A stretch of DNA of 64,000 nucleotides from Streptomyces sp. DG2A-72 (GCF_030499575.1 NZ_JASTLC010000001.1:2256001-2320000), one strand, 5' to 3'. Shown: positions 26,328 to 36,110, counted from the first letter of the stretch. Notes: a model not told the origin generated them from the sequence alone. Made by a program: numbers and translations.

Positions 26328-27866
26328 TTGTCTCCCCTTTCCGGTTCCGGAGCGAATCCGCTTCGTGACCCCGCCGACCGACGGCTCCCGCGTATCGCGG
26401 GGCCGTCGGGCCTGGTCATCTTCGGTGTCACGGGCGATTTGTCCCGGAAGAAGCTGATGCCCGCCGTGTACGACCTCGCCAACCGGGGTCTGCTTCCGCC
26501 GGGCTTCTCCCTGGTCGGCTTCGCGCGCCGCGAGTGGCAGAACGAGGACTTCGCGCAGGAGGTCCACGACGCCGTCAAGGAGCACGCCCGTACGCCGTTC
26601 CGTGAGGAGGTCTGGCAGCAGCTCATCCAGGGGATGCGCTTCGTCCAGGGCACCTTCGACGACGACGACGCGTTCGAGCGGCTGCGCGCCACCATCGAGG
26701 AGCTGGACAAGGCCCAGGGCACGGGCGGCAACTTCGCCTTCTATCTGTCGGTGCCGCCGCGCTCCTTCCCGGTGGTCATCCAGCAGCTGAAGAAGCACGG
26801 CCTCGCCGACCAGACGAGCGGTTCCTGGCGGCGCGCGGTCATCGAGAAGCCGTTCGGCCACGACCTGAAGTCGGCCGAGGAACTCAACTCGACCGTCGAG
26901 GAGGTCTTCGCCCCGGACCAGGTCTTCCGTATCGACCACTACCTGGGCAAGGAGACCGTCCAGAACATCCTGGCGCTGCGCTTCGCCAACACGATGTTCG
27001 AGCCGATCTGGAACCGGTCCTTCGTGGACCACGTCCAGATCACGATGGCCGAGGACATCGGCATCGGCGGCCGTGCGGGCTACTACGACGGCATCGGCGC
27101 CGCCCGTGACGTCATCCAGAACCACCTCCTCCAGCTGATGGCGCTCACCGCGATGGAGGAGCCCGCCTCCTTCGACGCGGACGCGCTGGCCGCCGAGAAG
27201 ACCAAGGTGCTCGGCGCGGTGCGGCTGCCGAAGGACCTGGGCCGGGACACCGTCCGCGGGCAGTACGCGGCGGGCTGGCAGGGCGGCGAGAAGGCGGTCG
27301 GGTACCTCCAGGAGGAGGGCATCGACCCCCACTCGAAAACCGACACCTACGCCGCGATCAAGCTGGAGATCGACAACCGCCGCTGGGCGGGCGTCCCCTT
27401 CTATCTGCGCACCGGCAAGCGGCTCGGCCGCCGCGTCACCGAGATCGCGGTCGTCTTCCAGCGCGCGCCCCACTCCCCGTTCGACCACACGGCGACGGAG
27501 GAGCTGGGCAAGAACGCGATCGTCATCCGCGTCCAGCCCGACGAGGGCGTCACCGTCCGCTTCGGCTCCAAGGTGCCCGGCACCTCGATGGAGATCCGGG
27601 ACGTCTCCATGGACTTCGCGTACGGCGAGTCGTTCACGGAGTCGAGCCCGGAGGCGTACGAGCGGCTGATCCTGGACGTCCTGCTCGGCGACTCCAACCT
27701 CTTCCCGCGCACCGAGGAGGTCGAGCTGTCCTGGGAGATCCTCGACCCGATCGAGGAGTACTGGGACAGCAACGGCAGGCCCGCGCAGTACCAGGCCGGA
27801 ACGTGGGGACCCGTCGAGGCGGACGACATGCTCGAACGAGACGGACGGAGCTGGCGCCGGCCATGA
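26328..27866 (+). CDS. zwf: Glucose-6-phosphate 1-dehydrogenase
   Basis: NADP-dependent G6PDH (512 residues) performs the first oxidative pentose phosphate step. The coenzyme loop is VIFGVTGDLSRKKLMPA and the active site is RIDHYLGKETVQN with the catalytic His nearby. The start is taken as TTG 26328, four bases after the tal stop, with GGAGGG upstream inside the tal end. An ATG would truncate the Rossmann fold. The stop overlaps the opcA ATG by three bases (ATGA). Confidence 0.96.
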   Translation: MSPLSGSGANPLRDPADRRLPRIAGPSGLVIFGVTGDLSRKKLMPAVYDLANRGLLPPGFSLVGFARREWQNEDFAQEVHDAVKEHARTPFREEVWQQLIQGMRFVQGTFDDDDAFERLRATIEELDKAQGTGGNFAFYLSVPPRSFPVVIQQLKKHGLADQTSGSWRRAVIEKPFGHDLKSAEELNSTVEEVFAPDQVFRIDHYLGKETVQNILALRFANTMFEPIWNRSFVDHVQITMAEDIGIGGRAGYYDGIGAARDVIQNHLLQLMALTAMEEPASFDADALAAEKTKVLGAVRLPKDLGRDTVRGQYAAGWQGGEKAVGYLQEEGIDPHSKTDTYAAIKLEIDNRRWAGVPFYLRTGKRLGRRVTEIAVVFQRAPHSPFDHTATEELGKNAIVIRVQPDEGVTVRFGSKVPGTSMEIRDVSMDFAYGESFTESSPEAYERLILDVLLGDSNLFPRTEEVELSWEILDPIEEYWDSNGRPAQYQAGTWGPVEADDMLERDGRSWRRP

Positions 27867-29023
27867 AGATAGACCTCACGGACACCACGGCCAGCAAGAT
27901 CAACAAGGCGCTCGTCCAGGGCCGCCGCGCCATCGGCACGCCCGCCGTCGGCATGGTCCTCACCCTGGTCATCGTCACCGACGAGGAGAACGCCTACGAC
28001 GCCCTGAAGGCCGCCAACGACGCGTCGCACGAGCACCCTTCGCGCACGCTGGTCGTCATCAAGCGCGTCTCCCGCTCCCCGCGCGACCGTACGGCCTCCC
28101 GTCTGGACGCCGAAGTGCGGGTGGGCGCGGACGCCGGTACCGGCGAGACGGTGGTGCTGCGGCTGTACGGCGAGGTGGTGGGCCACGCCCAGTCCGTCGT
28201 CCTGCCGCTGCTGCTGCCGGACGCGCCGGTGGTGGTGTGGTGGCCGGTCAACGCACCGCTCGACCCGGCCCACGACCCGCTGGGCGCCCTGGCGCAGCGC
28301 CGGGTCACCGACACCTACGCCGCCGAGCAGCCCGTACGGGAACTCAGCGCCCGCGCCGACACCTACGCTCCCGGCGACACGGATCTGTCGTGGACCCGCA
28401 TCACGCCCTGGCGCTCGATGCTGGCCGCGGCCCTGGACCAGGTCGTCTGCGAGGTGAAAGCCGTCGAGGTGGAGGGCGAGGAGTTCAACCCGAGCTGCGA
28501 GCTGCTGGCGATGTGGCTCGCGGACCGGCTGGACGTCCCCGTGAAGCGGTCGCTGTCGTCGGGCCCCGGTCTGACGGCCGTCCGTATGGACACCAACTGC
28601 GGCCCGATCGTCCTGGACCGGGCGGACGGCTCCCTGGCGACCCTGTCCATCGAGGGCCAGCCGAACCGTGCGGTGGCGCTGAAGCGGCGGGAGACGGCCG
28701 AGCTGATCGCGGAGGAGCTGCGGCGGCTCGACCCGGACGACACATATGCGTCGGCGCTGCGGTTCGGGGTGGAGCGGCTGAACGCGGCGCCCAGGTCGGC
28801 GGTTCGGGGAGCCGAGGCCGCGGTGGCCAAGGCCGAGCAGGCCGTTGCCTTGGCCGAGGCCGCCGTGGCCGAGGCGGAGGAGTCGCCTGCCGAGGAGTCG
28901 CCTGCCAAAGGAGACTCTCCGGCCAAAGGAGAAGCGGTCCGCACTCCCGTCGAGTCGGCTGCCAAGGCTCCCGCGAAAGACGCGACGGCGGAGGCACCGG
29001 TGAAGAAGGCGGCAGCGAAGTGA
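27863..29023 (+). CDS. opcA: Glucose-6-phosphate dehydrogenase assembly protein OpcA, with an unusual charged tail
   Basis: OpcA is a cyanobacterial/actinobacterial partner needed for full G6PDH activity. The first 300 residues carry the family fold (MKIDLTDTTASKINKALVQ, VVVWWPVNAPLDPAHDPLGA and the DTDLSWTRITPWRSMLAAAL region). Beyond about residue 310 is a tail of some 75 residues rich in Ala, Glu, Lys and Pro (SPAEESPAKGDSPAKGE and KAPAKDATAEAPVKKAAAK), with no homology I know. A 15-bp exact tandem duplication at 28877-28906 encodes EESPA twice. It overlaps both zwf (ATGA) and pgl (GTGA). Confidence 0.94.
   Translation: MKIDLTDTTASKINKALVQGRRAIGTPAVGMVLTLVIVTDEENAYDALKAANDASHEHPSRTLVVIKRVSRSPRDRTASRLDAEVRVGADAGTGETVVLRLYGEVVGHAQSVVLPLLLPDAPVVVWWPVNAPLDPAHDPLGALAQRRVTDTYAAEQPVRELSARADTYAPGDTDLSWTRITPWRSMLAAALDQVVCEVKAVEVEGEEFNPSCELLAMWLADRLDVPVKRSLSSGPGLTAVRMDTNCGPIVLDRADGSLATLSIEGQPNRAVALKRRETAELIAEELRRLDPDDTYASALRFGVERLNAAPRSAVRGAEAAVAKAEQAVALAEAAVAEAEESPAEESPAKGDSPAKGEAVRTPVESAAKAPAKDATAEAPVKKAAAK
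28877..28906 (+). repeat. 15-bp tandem duplication in the opcA tail
   Basis: GAGGAGTCGCCTGCC occurs twice head to tail (28877-28891 and 28892-28906), encoding the duplicated pentapeptide EESPA. It is followed by AAAGGAG twice, 16 bases apart. Confidence 0.85.
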
Positions 29024-29802
29024 GCACCCCGCAACTCGTCGTGCACCGCGACAAGGAACTGATGGCGCAGGCCGCCGCGGCCCGGCTGATCACGAAGATC
29101 GTGGACGCCCAGGCCTCGCGCGGCTCCGCGTCGGTCGTGCTCACCGGTGGCCGCAACGGCAACGGTCTGCTCGCCGCGCTCTCCGCCGCCCCCGCCCGGG
29201 ACGCCGTCGACTGGGGCCGACTCGACCTGTGGTGGGGCGACGAGCGGTTCCTGCCCGAGGGCGACCCCGAGCGCAATGTCACGCAGGCCCGCGAGGCGCT
29301 GCTGGACGCGGTTCCGCTCGACCCGAAGCGGGTGCACGCGATGCCCGCCTCGGACGGTCCGCACGGCGCCGACGCGGAGGCGGCAGCCGCCGCCTACGCC
29401 GAGGAACTGGCCCGTGCCGCGGGCCCGGAGAACCACGGCGCCGTGCCCACGTTCGACGTCCTGATGCTGGGCGTCGGCCCGGACACCCACGTCGCTTCCC
29501 TCTTCCCGGAACTGCCCGCCGTACGCGAGACCGAACGCACGGTGGTCGGCGTCCACGGCGCCCCCAAGCCCCCGCCCACCCGGGTCACCCTCACGCTCCC
29601 CGCGATCCGCGCGGCCCGCGAGGTATGGCTGCTGGCGGCCGGCGAGGACAAGGCGAACGCCGCGGCGATCGCCCTGTCCGGCGCGGGCGAGGTCCAGGCT
29701 CCGGCGGCGGGTGCCTACGGCAGACAGCGCACCCTGTGGCTGCTGGACGCCGCGGCGGCGTCCCAGCTGCCGCGCTCGCTGTATCCGCCGGCTTCGCCCT
29801 GA
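29020..29802 (+). CDS. pgl: 6-phosphogluconolactonase
   Basis: Hydrolyses 6-phosphogluconolactone (260 residues, DevB/NagB-fold type). Features are VVLTGGRNGNGLLAAL near residue 50, WGDERFLPEGDPERN, the FDVLMLGVGPDTHVASLFP motif and VTLTLPAIRAAREVWLLAAGEDK, all of the lactonase family. The start GTG overlaps the opcA stop by four bases. It is the last gene of the pentose phosphate operon, and a terminator follows. Confidence 0.95.
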   Translation: MSTPQLVVHRDKELMAQAAAARLITKIVDAQASRGSASVVLTGGRNGNGLLAALSAAPARDAVDWGRLDLWWGDERFLPEGDPERNVTQAREALLDAVPLDPKRVHAMPASDGPHGADAEAAAAAYAEELARAAGPENHGAVPTFDVLMLGVGPDTHVASLFPELPAVRETERTVVGVHGAPKPPPTRVTLTLPAIRAAREVWLLAAGEDKANAAAIALSGAGEVQAPAAGAYGRQRTLWLLDAAAASQLPRSLYPPASP

Positions 29803-29814
29803 GCACAGCCCTTC

Positions 29815-29846
29815 GGAGGCCCCAGGTGGATCCACCTGGGGCCTTC
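29815..29846. terminator. Terminator of the tkt-pgl operon
   Basis: AGGCCCCAGGTGGATCCACC continues symmetrically: bases 29817-29844 form a 28-bp perfect palindrome, extending two pairs further with a G-T wobble. It lies 14 bases after the pgl stop. Confidence 0.75.
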
Positions 29847-29862
29847 CGCATACCCGGCCCCA

Positions 29863-30010
29863 CTTGACCGACCCCGCCATCACCCCCTGCACGAAGTGCC
29901 GCTGGAACGCGAAGAACACCACGACGGGCACGATCAGCGACACAAAGGCGCCCGGTGCCAGTACGTCGATGTTGCTGCCGAACTGCGCCGCCCTGCCCGC
30001 AGCCCGCGCG
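29863..30010 (-). pseudogene. C-terminal remnant of a carbohydrate ABC transporter permease (AglG/MalG type)
   Basis: On the minus strand the frame reads QFGSNIDVLAPGAFVSLIVP and then VVVFFAFQRHFVQGVMAGSVK. This is the typical last helix and end of sugar-transport permeases (usually ending GSVKG). The rest of the permease and its partner genes are absent, and the frame runs into the pgl terminator without the usual stop. I read it as a leftover of a deleted sugar transporter. No start or ribosome-binding site is present. Confidence 0.65.
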
Positions 30011-30078
30011 GCCGGCCGCCGACTCGCCGACACCCTGAGCGCCGTGGCGTAGAGCCGCGGCGGAGCCGGCTCAGCGGA

Positions 30079-30103
30079 AGCGGACGGCCGCGCGCCGTCC
30101 GCT
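30079..30103 (-). terminator. Terminator after pgi
   Basis: AGCGGACGG and CCGTCCGCT form a 9-bp perfect stem with a 7-base loop, 14 bases past the pgi stop. Confidence 0.6.
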
Positions 30104-30116
30104 GCCCGCATCGCGG

Positions 30117-31772
30117 TCACTGCCGGCCGCGCAGCTCCCGGTACTTGGCGACCAGTGCCTTGCTGGACGCGTCCAGGCCGGGCACGTCCGCGCCTTCGGT
30201 GAGGGCGGGCTCGACGCGCTTGGCGAGGACCTTGCCGAGTTCGACGCCCCACTGGTCGAAGGAGTCGATGTTCCAGACGGCGCCCTGCACGAACACCTTG
30301 TGCTCATACAGCGCGATCAGCTGGCCGAGGACCGACGGGGTCAGCTCGCGCGCGAGGATCGTGGTCGTCGGGTGGTTGCCCAGGAACGTCTTGTGCGCCA
30401 CCAGCTCCTCGGGCACACCCTCGGCACGCACCTCCTGAGGCGTCTTGCCGAAGGCCAGCGCCTGCGTCTGTGCGAAGAAGTTCGCCATCAACAGGTCGTG
30501 CTGCGCCCCCAGTTCGTCGCTCAGTTCGGCGACCGGCTCGGCGAAACCGATGAAGTCGGCCGGGATCACCTTCGTGCCCTGGTGGATCAGCTGGTAGTAG
30601 GCGTGCTGCCCGTTGGTGCCGGGCGTGCCCCAGACGACCGGCCCGGTCTGCCACTCCACCGGAAGACCGTCCCGCCCGACGTACTTGCCGTTGGACTCCA
30701 TGTCCAGCTGCTGCAAGTAGGCGGTGAACTTGGACAGGTAGTGGCTGTAGGGCAGCACCGCATGCGACTGGGCGTCGTGGAAGTTGCCGTACCAGATGCC
30801 CAACAGGCCCAGCAGCAGCGGCACGTTGGCGTCGGCGGGCGCGCTCTTGAAATGGTCGTCGACGATCCGGAACCCGTCGAGCATCTCCCGGAACCGGTCC
30901 GGCCCGATGGCGATCATCAGGGACAGGCCGATCGCCGAGTCGTACGAGTACCGTCCGCCGACCCAGTCCCAGAACTCGAACATGTTGGCCGTGTCGATAC
31001 CGAAGTCGGAGACCTTCTCGGCGTTGGTCGACAGCGCCACGAAGTGCTTGGCGACGGCTTCCTGACCGGCCTTCAGCTCACCCAGCAGCCAGTTGCGGGC
31101 CGAGGTCGCGTTGGTGATCGTCTCGATCGTGGTGAACGTCTTGGAGGCGATGATGAACAGCGTCTGAGCGGCGTCCAGGTCACAGATGGCCTCGTGCAGG
31201 TCGGCCCCGTCCACGTTCGACACGAAGCGGACCGTCAGGTCGCGGTCGGTGTAGCTGCGCAGCACCTCGTACGCCATCGCCGGGCCGAGGTCGGAGCCGC
31301 CGATGCCGATGTTGACCACGTTCTTGATGCGCTTGCCGGTGTGGCCGGTCCAGGCGCCGGAACGGACCCGCTCGGCGAAGTCGGCCATCCTGTCGAGCAC
31401 GGCGTGCACACCGGGGACCACGTTCTCCCCGTCGACCTCGATCACCGCGTCCCGCCGCGCGCGCAGCGCGGTGTGCAGCACGGCGCGGTTCTCGGTGGTG
31501 TTGATCTTCTCACCGCGGAACATGGCGTCACGGAGGCCGGACACATCCGTGGCAGCGGCCAGCTCACGCAGCAGCCGCAGCGTCTCGTCGGTGACGAGGT
31601 GCTTGGAGTAGTCGACATAAAGGTCGCCGACCTGGAGCGTGTAGCCGGAGCCGCGGCCGGGGTCGGCGGCGAACAGCTCGCGCAGTTGCACCTCGCCGAG
31701 TTCCTCGCGGTGCTTGGCCAGCGCGGTCCACTCGGGCTTCTGGTTGAGCCGGGTACGGCTTTCTGCGTTCAT
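30117..31772 (-). CDS. pgi: Glucose-6-phosphate isomerase
   Basis: Pgi (551 residues) links glucose-6-phosphate and fructose-6-phosphate, joining glycolysis to the nearby pentose phosphate operon. Family signatures include [33 protein letters not shown] with the substrate-phosphate site, and the [13 protein letters not shown] and [19 protein letters not shown] stretches. It is of normal length and intact. The start is ATG 31772. An MFS gene lies 73 bases upstream in the same direction, and a hairpin terminator follows the stop. Confidence 0.97.
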   Translation of the reverse strand: MNAESRTRLNQKPEWTALAKHREELGEVQLRELFAADPGRGSGYTLQVGDLYVDYSKHLVTDETLRLLRELAAATDVSGLRDAMFRGEKINTTENRAVLHTALRARRDAVIEVDGENVVPGVHAVLDRMADFAERVRSGAWTGHTGKRIKNVVNIGIGGSDLGPAMAYEVLRSYTDRDLTVRFVSNVDGADLHEAICDLDAAQTLFIIASKTFTTIETITNATSARNWLLGELKAGQEAVAKHFVALSTNAEKVSDFGIDTANMFEFWDWVGGRYSYDSAIGLSLMIAIGPDRFREMLDGFRIVDDHFKSAPADANVPLLLGLLGIWYGNFHDAQSHAVLPYSHYLSKFTAYLQQLDMESNGKYVGRDGLPVEWQTGPVVWGTPGTNGQHAYYQLIHQGTKVIPADFIGFAEPVAELSDELGAQHDLLMANFFAQTQALAFGKTPQEVRAEGVPEELVAHKTFLGNHPTTTILARELTPSVLGQLIALYEHKVFVQGAVWNIDSFDQWGVELGKVLAKRVEPALTEGADVPGLDASSKALVAKYRELRGRQ

Positions 31773-31845
31773 CTCGGACTTCAGCCTTCTTTCCTACCTG
31801 TCCTGCCTGCGTACCTTGCCCCGCTGCCGGTCCCAACCTAGTTGA

Positions 31846-33114
31846 TCAGCGCGTGACGTGAGCTGTCGTGGTGTCGTCGTGCGGTGCAACAACAAGTACG
31901 TTCACCTTGAGCGCGGGTATCAGCGCGGTGACGGACAGGACGAAGAAGGCCGCCGCGAGCAGGGCCGGGGTGTTCAGTCCCCAGGTGGTGGCGACGGCTC
32001 CGCCGAGCAGGGCGCCCAGTGGTGCCCCGGCGACCCCGACCGTGCGGAAGGCGGAGCTGACCCGGCCCAGCAGTTCGGCGGGGCTGCGCTGCTGCATCAG
32101 GGTCGTGGTGTTGACGTTCCACACCATGCCCATGAATCCGAACACGGCCAGCGCCGTGGCCAGCCCGACGAGGCTGCGCACCGAGCCCATCACCATGAGC
32201 GCGCCGATCTGCACGATCCCGGCGAGCAGCACCCCGCGGACCCGCCCCACCCGGGCGATCAACGGTCCTCCGGCCACTCCGCCGGCCAGGCTGCCGACCG
32301 TGTACGCCGTCATGGCCACCGCGTATCCCGTGGTGCCCGCGTCCAGCCAGCCCGTCACCAGGAGCACCAGCGTGGCGATGAGGGCGCCCATACCGATGTT
32401 GCACAGGGCGGTCGCGGCGCACAGGCCGCGCAGGGCCCGGTCCCGCCACAGGGTGCGCAGCCCTTCCGCGATCTCCCGGCGCAGGGTGCTGCCCGCCGGT
32501 CTTGGCTTTCGCTCGGGTGGGGCGGTCCGCAGGGTGGCGACCAGTGCGGCCGCCACGAGATAGGTGACCGCGTCGGCCGCGAAGGGCACCGCCGCTCCGG
32601 CCGTGATCAGCAGTGGCACGACCGGCGCGCCCAGCAGACCGCCCGCGAGGCGCTGCCCGGTCATCAGGCGCGCATTCGCGCTGCCGAGTGCCGCGCGGTC
32701 CACCAGGGCGGGCAGCAAAGCCGTCGACGCGTTGTCGAAGAGGGTCTGGAGGGTGGTCAGAGCGAAGGCCAGCGCGATCAGCAGGGCGATCGAGGCGTGT
32801 CCGAGAGCCACGGCCGCCGCGAAGGAGGCGACCAGCAGCCCTCGTACCGCATCGACCATCCACATCGCGCGCCGCTGATCCACGCGGTCGGCGACGGCTC
32901 CGCCCAGCAGCCCGAAGACGATCCAGGGCAGATAGCCACAGGCGGTCACCGCGGCGATCAGCATCGGCCGGTCGGTCAGTGTCGCGGCGAGCAGCGGCAG
33001 CGCGGCCGTACGCAGCGCATCACCGAAGCTGGAGAGCACGGCGGCACTCCACAGCCGCCCGAACCCCCCGCGCCACGTCGGCGCACACCTGTCCCCCGTC
33101 ACGACCATCGCCAC
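31846..33114 (-). CDS. MFS transporter (EntS/MFS_3-like) upstream of pgi
   Basis: This 422-residue permease has about 12 helices. The N-terminal CAPTWRGGFGRLWSAAVLSS and GGAVADRVDQRRAMW (helix 2-3 motif) resemble the EntS/macrolide-type MFS_3 exporters. A charged stretch PERKPRPAGSTLRREIAEG links the two halves. The substrate is not predictable. It lies in the same direction as rbpA and pgi, with gaps of 133 and 73 bases, so co-transcription is possible. The start is ATG 33114 (a second ATG is two codons later). Confidence 0.83.
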   Translation of the reverse strand: MAMVVTGDRCAPTWRGGFGRLWSAAVLSSFGDALRTAALPLLAATLTDRPMLIAAVTACGYLPWIVFGLLGGAVADRVDQRRAMWMVDAVRGLLVASFAAAVALGHASIALLIALAFALTTLQTLFDNASTALLPALVDRAALGSANARLMTGQRLAGGLLGAPVVPLLITAGAAVPFAADAVTYLVAAALVATLRTAPPERKPRPAGSTLRREIAEGLRTLWRDRALRGLCAATALCNIGMGALIATLVLLVTGWLDAGTTGYAVAMTAYTVGSLAGGVAGGPLIARVGRVRGVLLAGIVQIGALMVMGSVRSLVGLATALAVFGFMGMVWNVNTTTLMQQRSPAELLGRVSSAFRTVGVAGAPLGALLGGAVATTWGLNTPALLAAAFFVLSVTALIPALKVNVLVVAPHDDTTTAHVTR

Positions 33115-33247
33115 GTCTCCCCCTCACGATTCGCCCGATGCACAAACCGTAGAGGGCACCACTGACAATCGGCCCGGGAGCGGAGGCCCGGCGGCCCGCA
33201 AACAGCTCCGGCCAGGCACCTCTCGGTACCCGGCCGGTCCTCAACTC

Positions 33248-33583
33248 CTAGATTTCGCCCCGCAGTTTGGCGAGTGCCTCGGCGAGGATCGCCTCGCCGT
33301 CAGCGTCGCTGCGCCGCTCCCGTACATACGCGAGGTGCGTCTTGTACGGCTCGGTGCGCGGCGGGTCCGGCGGGTTGTCCCGGTCCTGTCCTGCGGGGAA
33401 GCCGCAGCGCGGGCAGTCCCAGGTATCGGGGACCTGCGCGTCGCTGGCGAAGCTGGGCTGCGTCTCGTGCCCGTTGGAGCACCAGAAGGAGATGCGCAGC
33501 CGGGGCGCGGACTCGCCCCGCTCGGCCTCGCCCATCGGCCCCGCCCCGACCCGGCTTCCTCGGATCGCGTTGCCACTTGCCAC
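33248..33583 (-). CDS. rbpA: RNA polymerase-binding protein of the RbpA family
   Basis: This 111-residue protein resembles RbpA, an actinobacterial factor that binds the sigma subunit and RNA polymerase and stabilises initiation complexes. It has the family's zinc ribbon: Cys-His in FWCSNGHE and a Cys pair in WDCPRCGFP. The C-terminal sigma-interacting helix EPYKTHLAYVRERRSDADGEAILAEAL fits the RbpA SID region. Streptomyces usually has two family members. This copy, next to secG, is probably the second paralogue rather than the canonical one elsewhere (from memory). A 9-bp hairpin (33611-33637) lies in its leader. Confidence 0.8.
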   Translation of the reverse strand: MASGNAIRGSRVGAGPMGEAERGESAPRLRISFWCSNGHETQPSFASDAQVPDTWDCPRCGFPAGQDRDNPPDPPRTEPYKTHLAYVRERRSDADGEAILAEALAKLRGEI

Positions 33584-33782
33584 GGTCGTAACTCCCTGCG
33601 TGATGGTGCCGCGAAGCGAGTCGGCGTTTCGCTTCGCTGCGAGCGCCTCAGTCTACGTAAGGCCCAACGCGCGTCCAGTGATTGGAGTTACAGCCCTCAC
33701 ACCTAGACGCAAGCCCCATGATAGGCCGCGCTCAGCTGCGCGTACCGAACATGGGGCCTTACGTACGGAATGTGCGTGCCGA

Positions 33783-34019
33783 TCAGTTGTTCACCTTCAT
33801 CAGAAGGCCGAGCACAACGATGCACGCGAACCAGAGCAGCCCGACCACCAAGGTGATGCGGTCGAGGTTGCGCTCGGCGACCGAGGAGCCGCCGACGGAC
33901 GACTGCATGCCGCCACCGAACATGTCGGAGAGGCCGCCGCCCTTGCCCTTGTGCATCAGCACCAGCAGCATCAGCAGACCGCTGAACACGATCAGGGCGA
34001 TCGAGAACCCCATAACCAC
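33783..34019 (-). CDS. secG: Preprotein translocase subunit SecG
   Basis: SecG, a small subunit of the SecYEG channel, has two membrane helices (about residues 1-22 and 52-74) joined by a Gly/Ser-rich loop with MHKGKGGGLSDMFGGGMQSS, characteristic of the family. It is 78 residues long and comes after tpi in the glycolytic run, a common actinobacterial arrangement, but a terminator stands between them. A longer-looped hairpin (33711-33760) follows its stop. MVMGFS offers two start choices. Confidence 0.93.
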   Translation of the reverse strand: MVMGFSIALIVFSGLLMLLVLMHKGKGGGLSDMFGGGMQSSVGGSSVAERNLDRITLVVGLLWFACIVVLGLLMKVNN

Positions 34020-34055
34020 GGCTGGACCAACTTCCTCGGATCTGGATGGACGACA

Positions 34056-34081
34056 GGGGCACAGCCACCGGGCTGTGCCCC
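34056..34081 (-). terminator. Terminator after gap-pgk-tpi
   Basis: GGGGCACAGCC and GGCTGTGCCCC form an 11-bp perfect stem with an ACCG loop in the 96-base gap between tpi and secG. It would reduce glycolytic read-through into secG. Confidence 0.7.
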
Positions 34082-34115
34082 CGCAAGGGTACGACGTTCC
34101 GCCGCTACCGCATAC

Positions 34116-34892
34116 TCACTGGTCGCGGAAGCGCACGATCTTGACGAACTCGTCGGCGTCCAGCGAGGCGCCACCGACCAGCGCGCCGTCGATGTCGGCC
34201 TGGGCCATGATCTCGGCCACGTTGCCCGCCTTGACGGAGCCGCCGTACTGGATGCGGACCTGCTCGGCCAGCTCCTGGGTGTACAGCTCGGCGAGCTTGC
34301 CGCGGATGGCGGCGCAGACTTCCTGGGCGTCCTCGGCTCCGCAGACCTTGCCGGTGCCGATGGCCCAGACGGGCTCGTAGGCGATGACCACGGACTCGGC
34401 CTGCTCGGCGGAGAGGTCCTTGAGGCCGCCCTCGACCTGGGCGAGCGTGTGCGTGACGTGGTTGCCCGCCTCGCGCACCTCCAGCTCCTCGCCGACGCAC
34501 AGGATCGGGGTCAGGCCGTGCTTGTAGGCGGCCTTGACCTTGGCGTTCACGATCTCGTCGGTCTCGGCGTGGTACTGCCGGCGCTCGCTGTGGCCGATCG
34601 CCACGTACGTGCACTTCAGCTTGGCCAGCATCGGGCCGGAGATCTCGCCGGTGTAGGCACCGGAGTCGTGCGCCGAGATGTCCTGGGCGCCGTACCTGAT
34701 CTTGAGCTTGTCGCCGTCGACCAGGGTCTGCACGGAGCGCAGGTCGGTGAAGGGCGGCAGGACGGCGACCTCGACGGCCTCGTAGTCCTTGTCGGCCAGG
34801 GCGAAGGCGAGCTTCTGGACGTGCGCGATGGCCTCGAGGTGGTTGAGGTTCATCTTCCAGTTGCCCGCCATGATCGGCGTGCGCGTGCTCAT
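34116..34892 (-). CDS. tpiA: Triosephosphate isomerase
   Basis: TpiA (258 residues) interconverts dihydroxyacetone phosphate and glyceraldehyde-3-phosphate. Active-site residues are visible: Lys in [11 protein letters not shown], His in [13 protein letters not shown], and the catalytic Glu in [13 protein letters not shown]. It starts six bases after pgk, so the two are co-transcribed. Confidence 0.97.
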   Translation of the reverse strand: MSTRTPIMAGNWKMNLNHLEAIAHVQKLAFALADKDYEAVEVAVLPPFTDLRSVQTLVDGDKLKIRYGAQDISAHDSGAYTGEISGPMLAKLKCTYVAIGHSERRQYHAETDEIVNAKVKAAYKHGLTPILCVGEELEVREAGNHVTHTLAQVEGGLKDLSAEQAESVVIAYEPVWAIGTGKVCGAEDAQEVCAAIRGKLAELYTQELAEQVRIQYGGSVKAGNVAEIMAQADIDGALVGGASLDADEFVKIVRFRDQ

Positions 34893-34898
34893 AAAGGG

Positions 34899-36110
34899 TC
34901 AGTCCTCCAGTGCGGCGAGGCCGGGGAGCGTCTTGCCCTCGAGGTATTCGAGGGAGGCGCCGCCACCGGTCGAGATGTGGCCGAATGCGGTCTCGTCGAA
35001 GCCCAGGGTGCGCACGGCCGCGGCGGAGTCGCCGCCGCCGACCACGGTGAAGCCCTTGGACTCTACGAGTGCCTGGGCGACCGCCTTGGTGCCCTCGGCG
35101 TAGTCGGGGTGCTCGAAGACGCCCATGGGGCCGTTCCAGAAGACGGTGGCGGCGTCGGCGAGCTTCGAGGCGTACAGCTTGCGGGACTCCGGACCGATGT
35201 CCAGGCCCATCTGGTCGGCGGGCATCGCGTTCGCGGCGACGGTGGTGGGGTTCGCGGGTGCCTTGGTCTTCAGGTCCGGGAACTCGGTGGCGGTCAGCAC
35301 GTCGACGGGGAGTACCAGCTCGACGCCGCTCTTCTCCGCACGCTCGATGTACTCCTTGACGGCCGGGACCTGGTCCTCCTGGAGGAGGGAGATGCCGACC
35401 TCGTAGCCCTTGGCCTTGAGGAAGGTGTACGCCATGCCGCCGCCGATGAGCAGCCGGTCGGCCTTGGCGAGCAGCTGGTCGATGACGGCGAGCTTGTCGG
35501 AGACCTTGGCGCCGCCCAGCGCGACGACGTAGGGCCGCTGGACGTCCTCGGTGAGCTTCTTCAGGACACCTACCTCGGTGGCGATGAGGTAGCCGGCGTA
35601 GTGCGGCAGGCGGGCCGGGAGGTCGTACACGGAGGCGTGCTTGCGATGGACGGCGCCGAAGCCGTCGCCGACGTAGACATCGGCGAGGGCGGCGAGCCGG
35701 TCGGCGAAGGCGCCGCGCTCGGCGTCGTCCTTGGAGGTCTCGCCGGCGTTGAAGCGCAGGTTCTCGATGACGGCGACGTCGCCGTCGTGGAGGCCCGCGA
35801 CCACGGACTTCGCGGACTCGCCGACCGTGTCGGTCGCGAACGCCACGCCCCTGCGCAGGAGTTCACCTAGGCGAGAGGCGGCAGTGGCGAGGGAGAAGGC
35901 CGGGTCCGGGGCGCCCTTGGGGCGGCCCAGGTGCGAGGCGACGACGACCTTGGCGCCCGCGTCCGCGAGGGCCTTCACGGTGGGCAGCACGGCGCGGATG
36001 CGGCCGTCGTCGGTGATGGTGCCGCTGTCGAGCGGGACGTTCAGGTCGGCGCGGACGAAGACCCGCCGGCCGGCCACGCCTTCGGCGAGGAGTTCGTCGA
36101 TCGTCTTCAT
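34899..36110 (-). CDS. pgk: Phosphoglycerate kinase
   Basis: Pgk (403 residues) makes ATP and 3-phosphoglycerate from 1,3-bisphosphoglycerate. The signature [18 protein letters not shown] is at the N-terminus and the nucleotide-binding [16 protein letters not shown] near the C-terminus. The central [17 protein letters not shown] and [13 protein letters not shown] segments are typical. It sits between gap (123-base gap with a hairpin) and tpi (six bases). Confidence 0.97.
   Translation of the reverse strand: MKTIDELLAEGVAGRRVFVRADLNVPLDSGTITDDGRIRAVLPTVKALADAGAKVVVASHLGRPKGAPDPAFSLATAASRLGELLRRGVAFATDTVGESAKSVVAGLHDGDVAVIENLRFNAGETSKDDAERGAFADRLAALADVYVGDGFGAVHRKHASVYDLPARLPHYAGYLIATEVGVLKKLTEDVQRPYVVALGGAKVSDKLAVIDQLLAKADRLLIGGGMAYTFLKAKGYEVGISLLQEDQVPAVKEYIERAEKSGVELVLPVDVLTATEFPDLKTKAPANPTTVAANAMPADQMGLDIGPESRKLYASKLADAATVFWNGPMGVFEHPDYAEGTKAVAQALVESKGFTVVGGGDSAAAVRTLGFDETAFGHISTGGGASLEYLEGKTLPGLAALED

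Noticed and set aside
28363..30252. A minus-strand open frame of about 630 codons around pgl and opcA
   Set aside because: Antisense of pgl and opcA, except the short sugar permease remnant, which was kept as a pseudogene.
33267..35870. A plus-strand open frame of about 870 codons over rbpA, secG, tpi and pgk
   Set aside because: Antisense of four well-supported genes.
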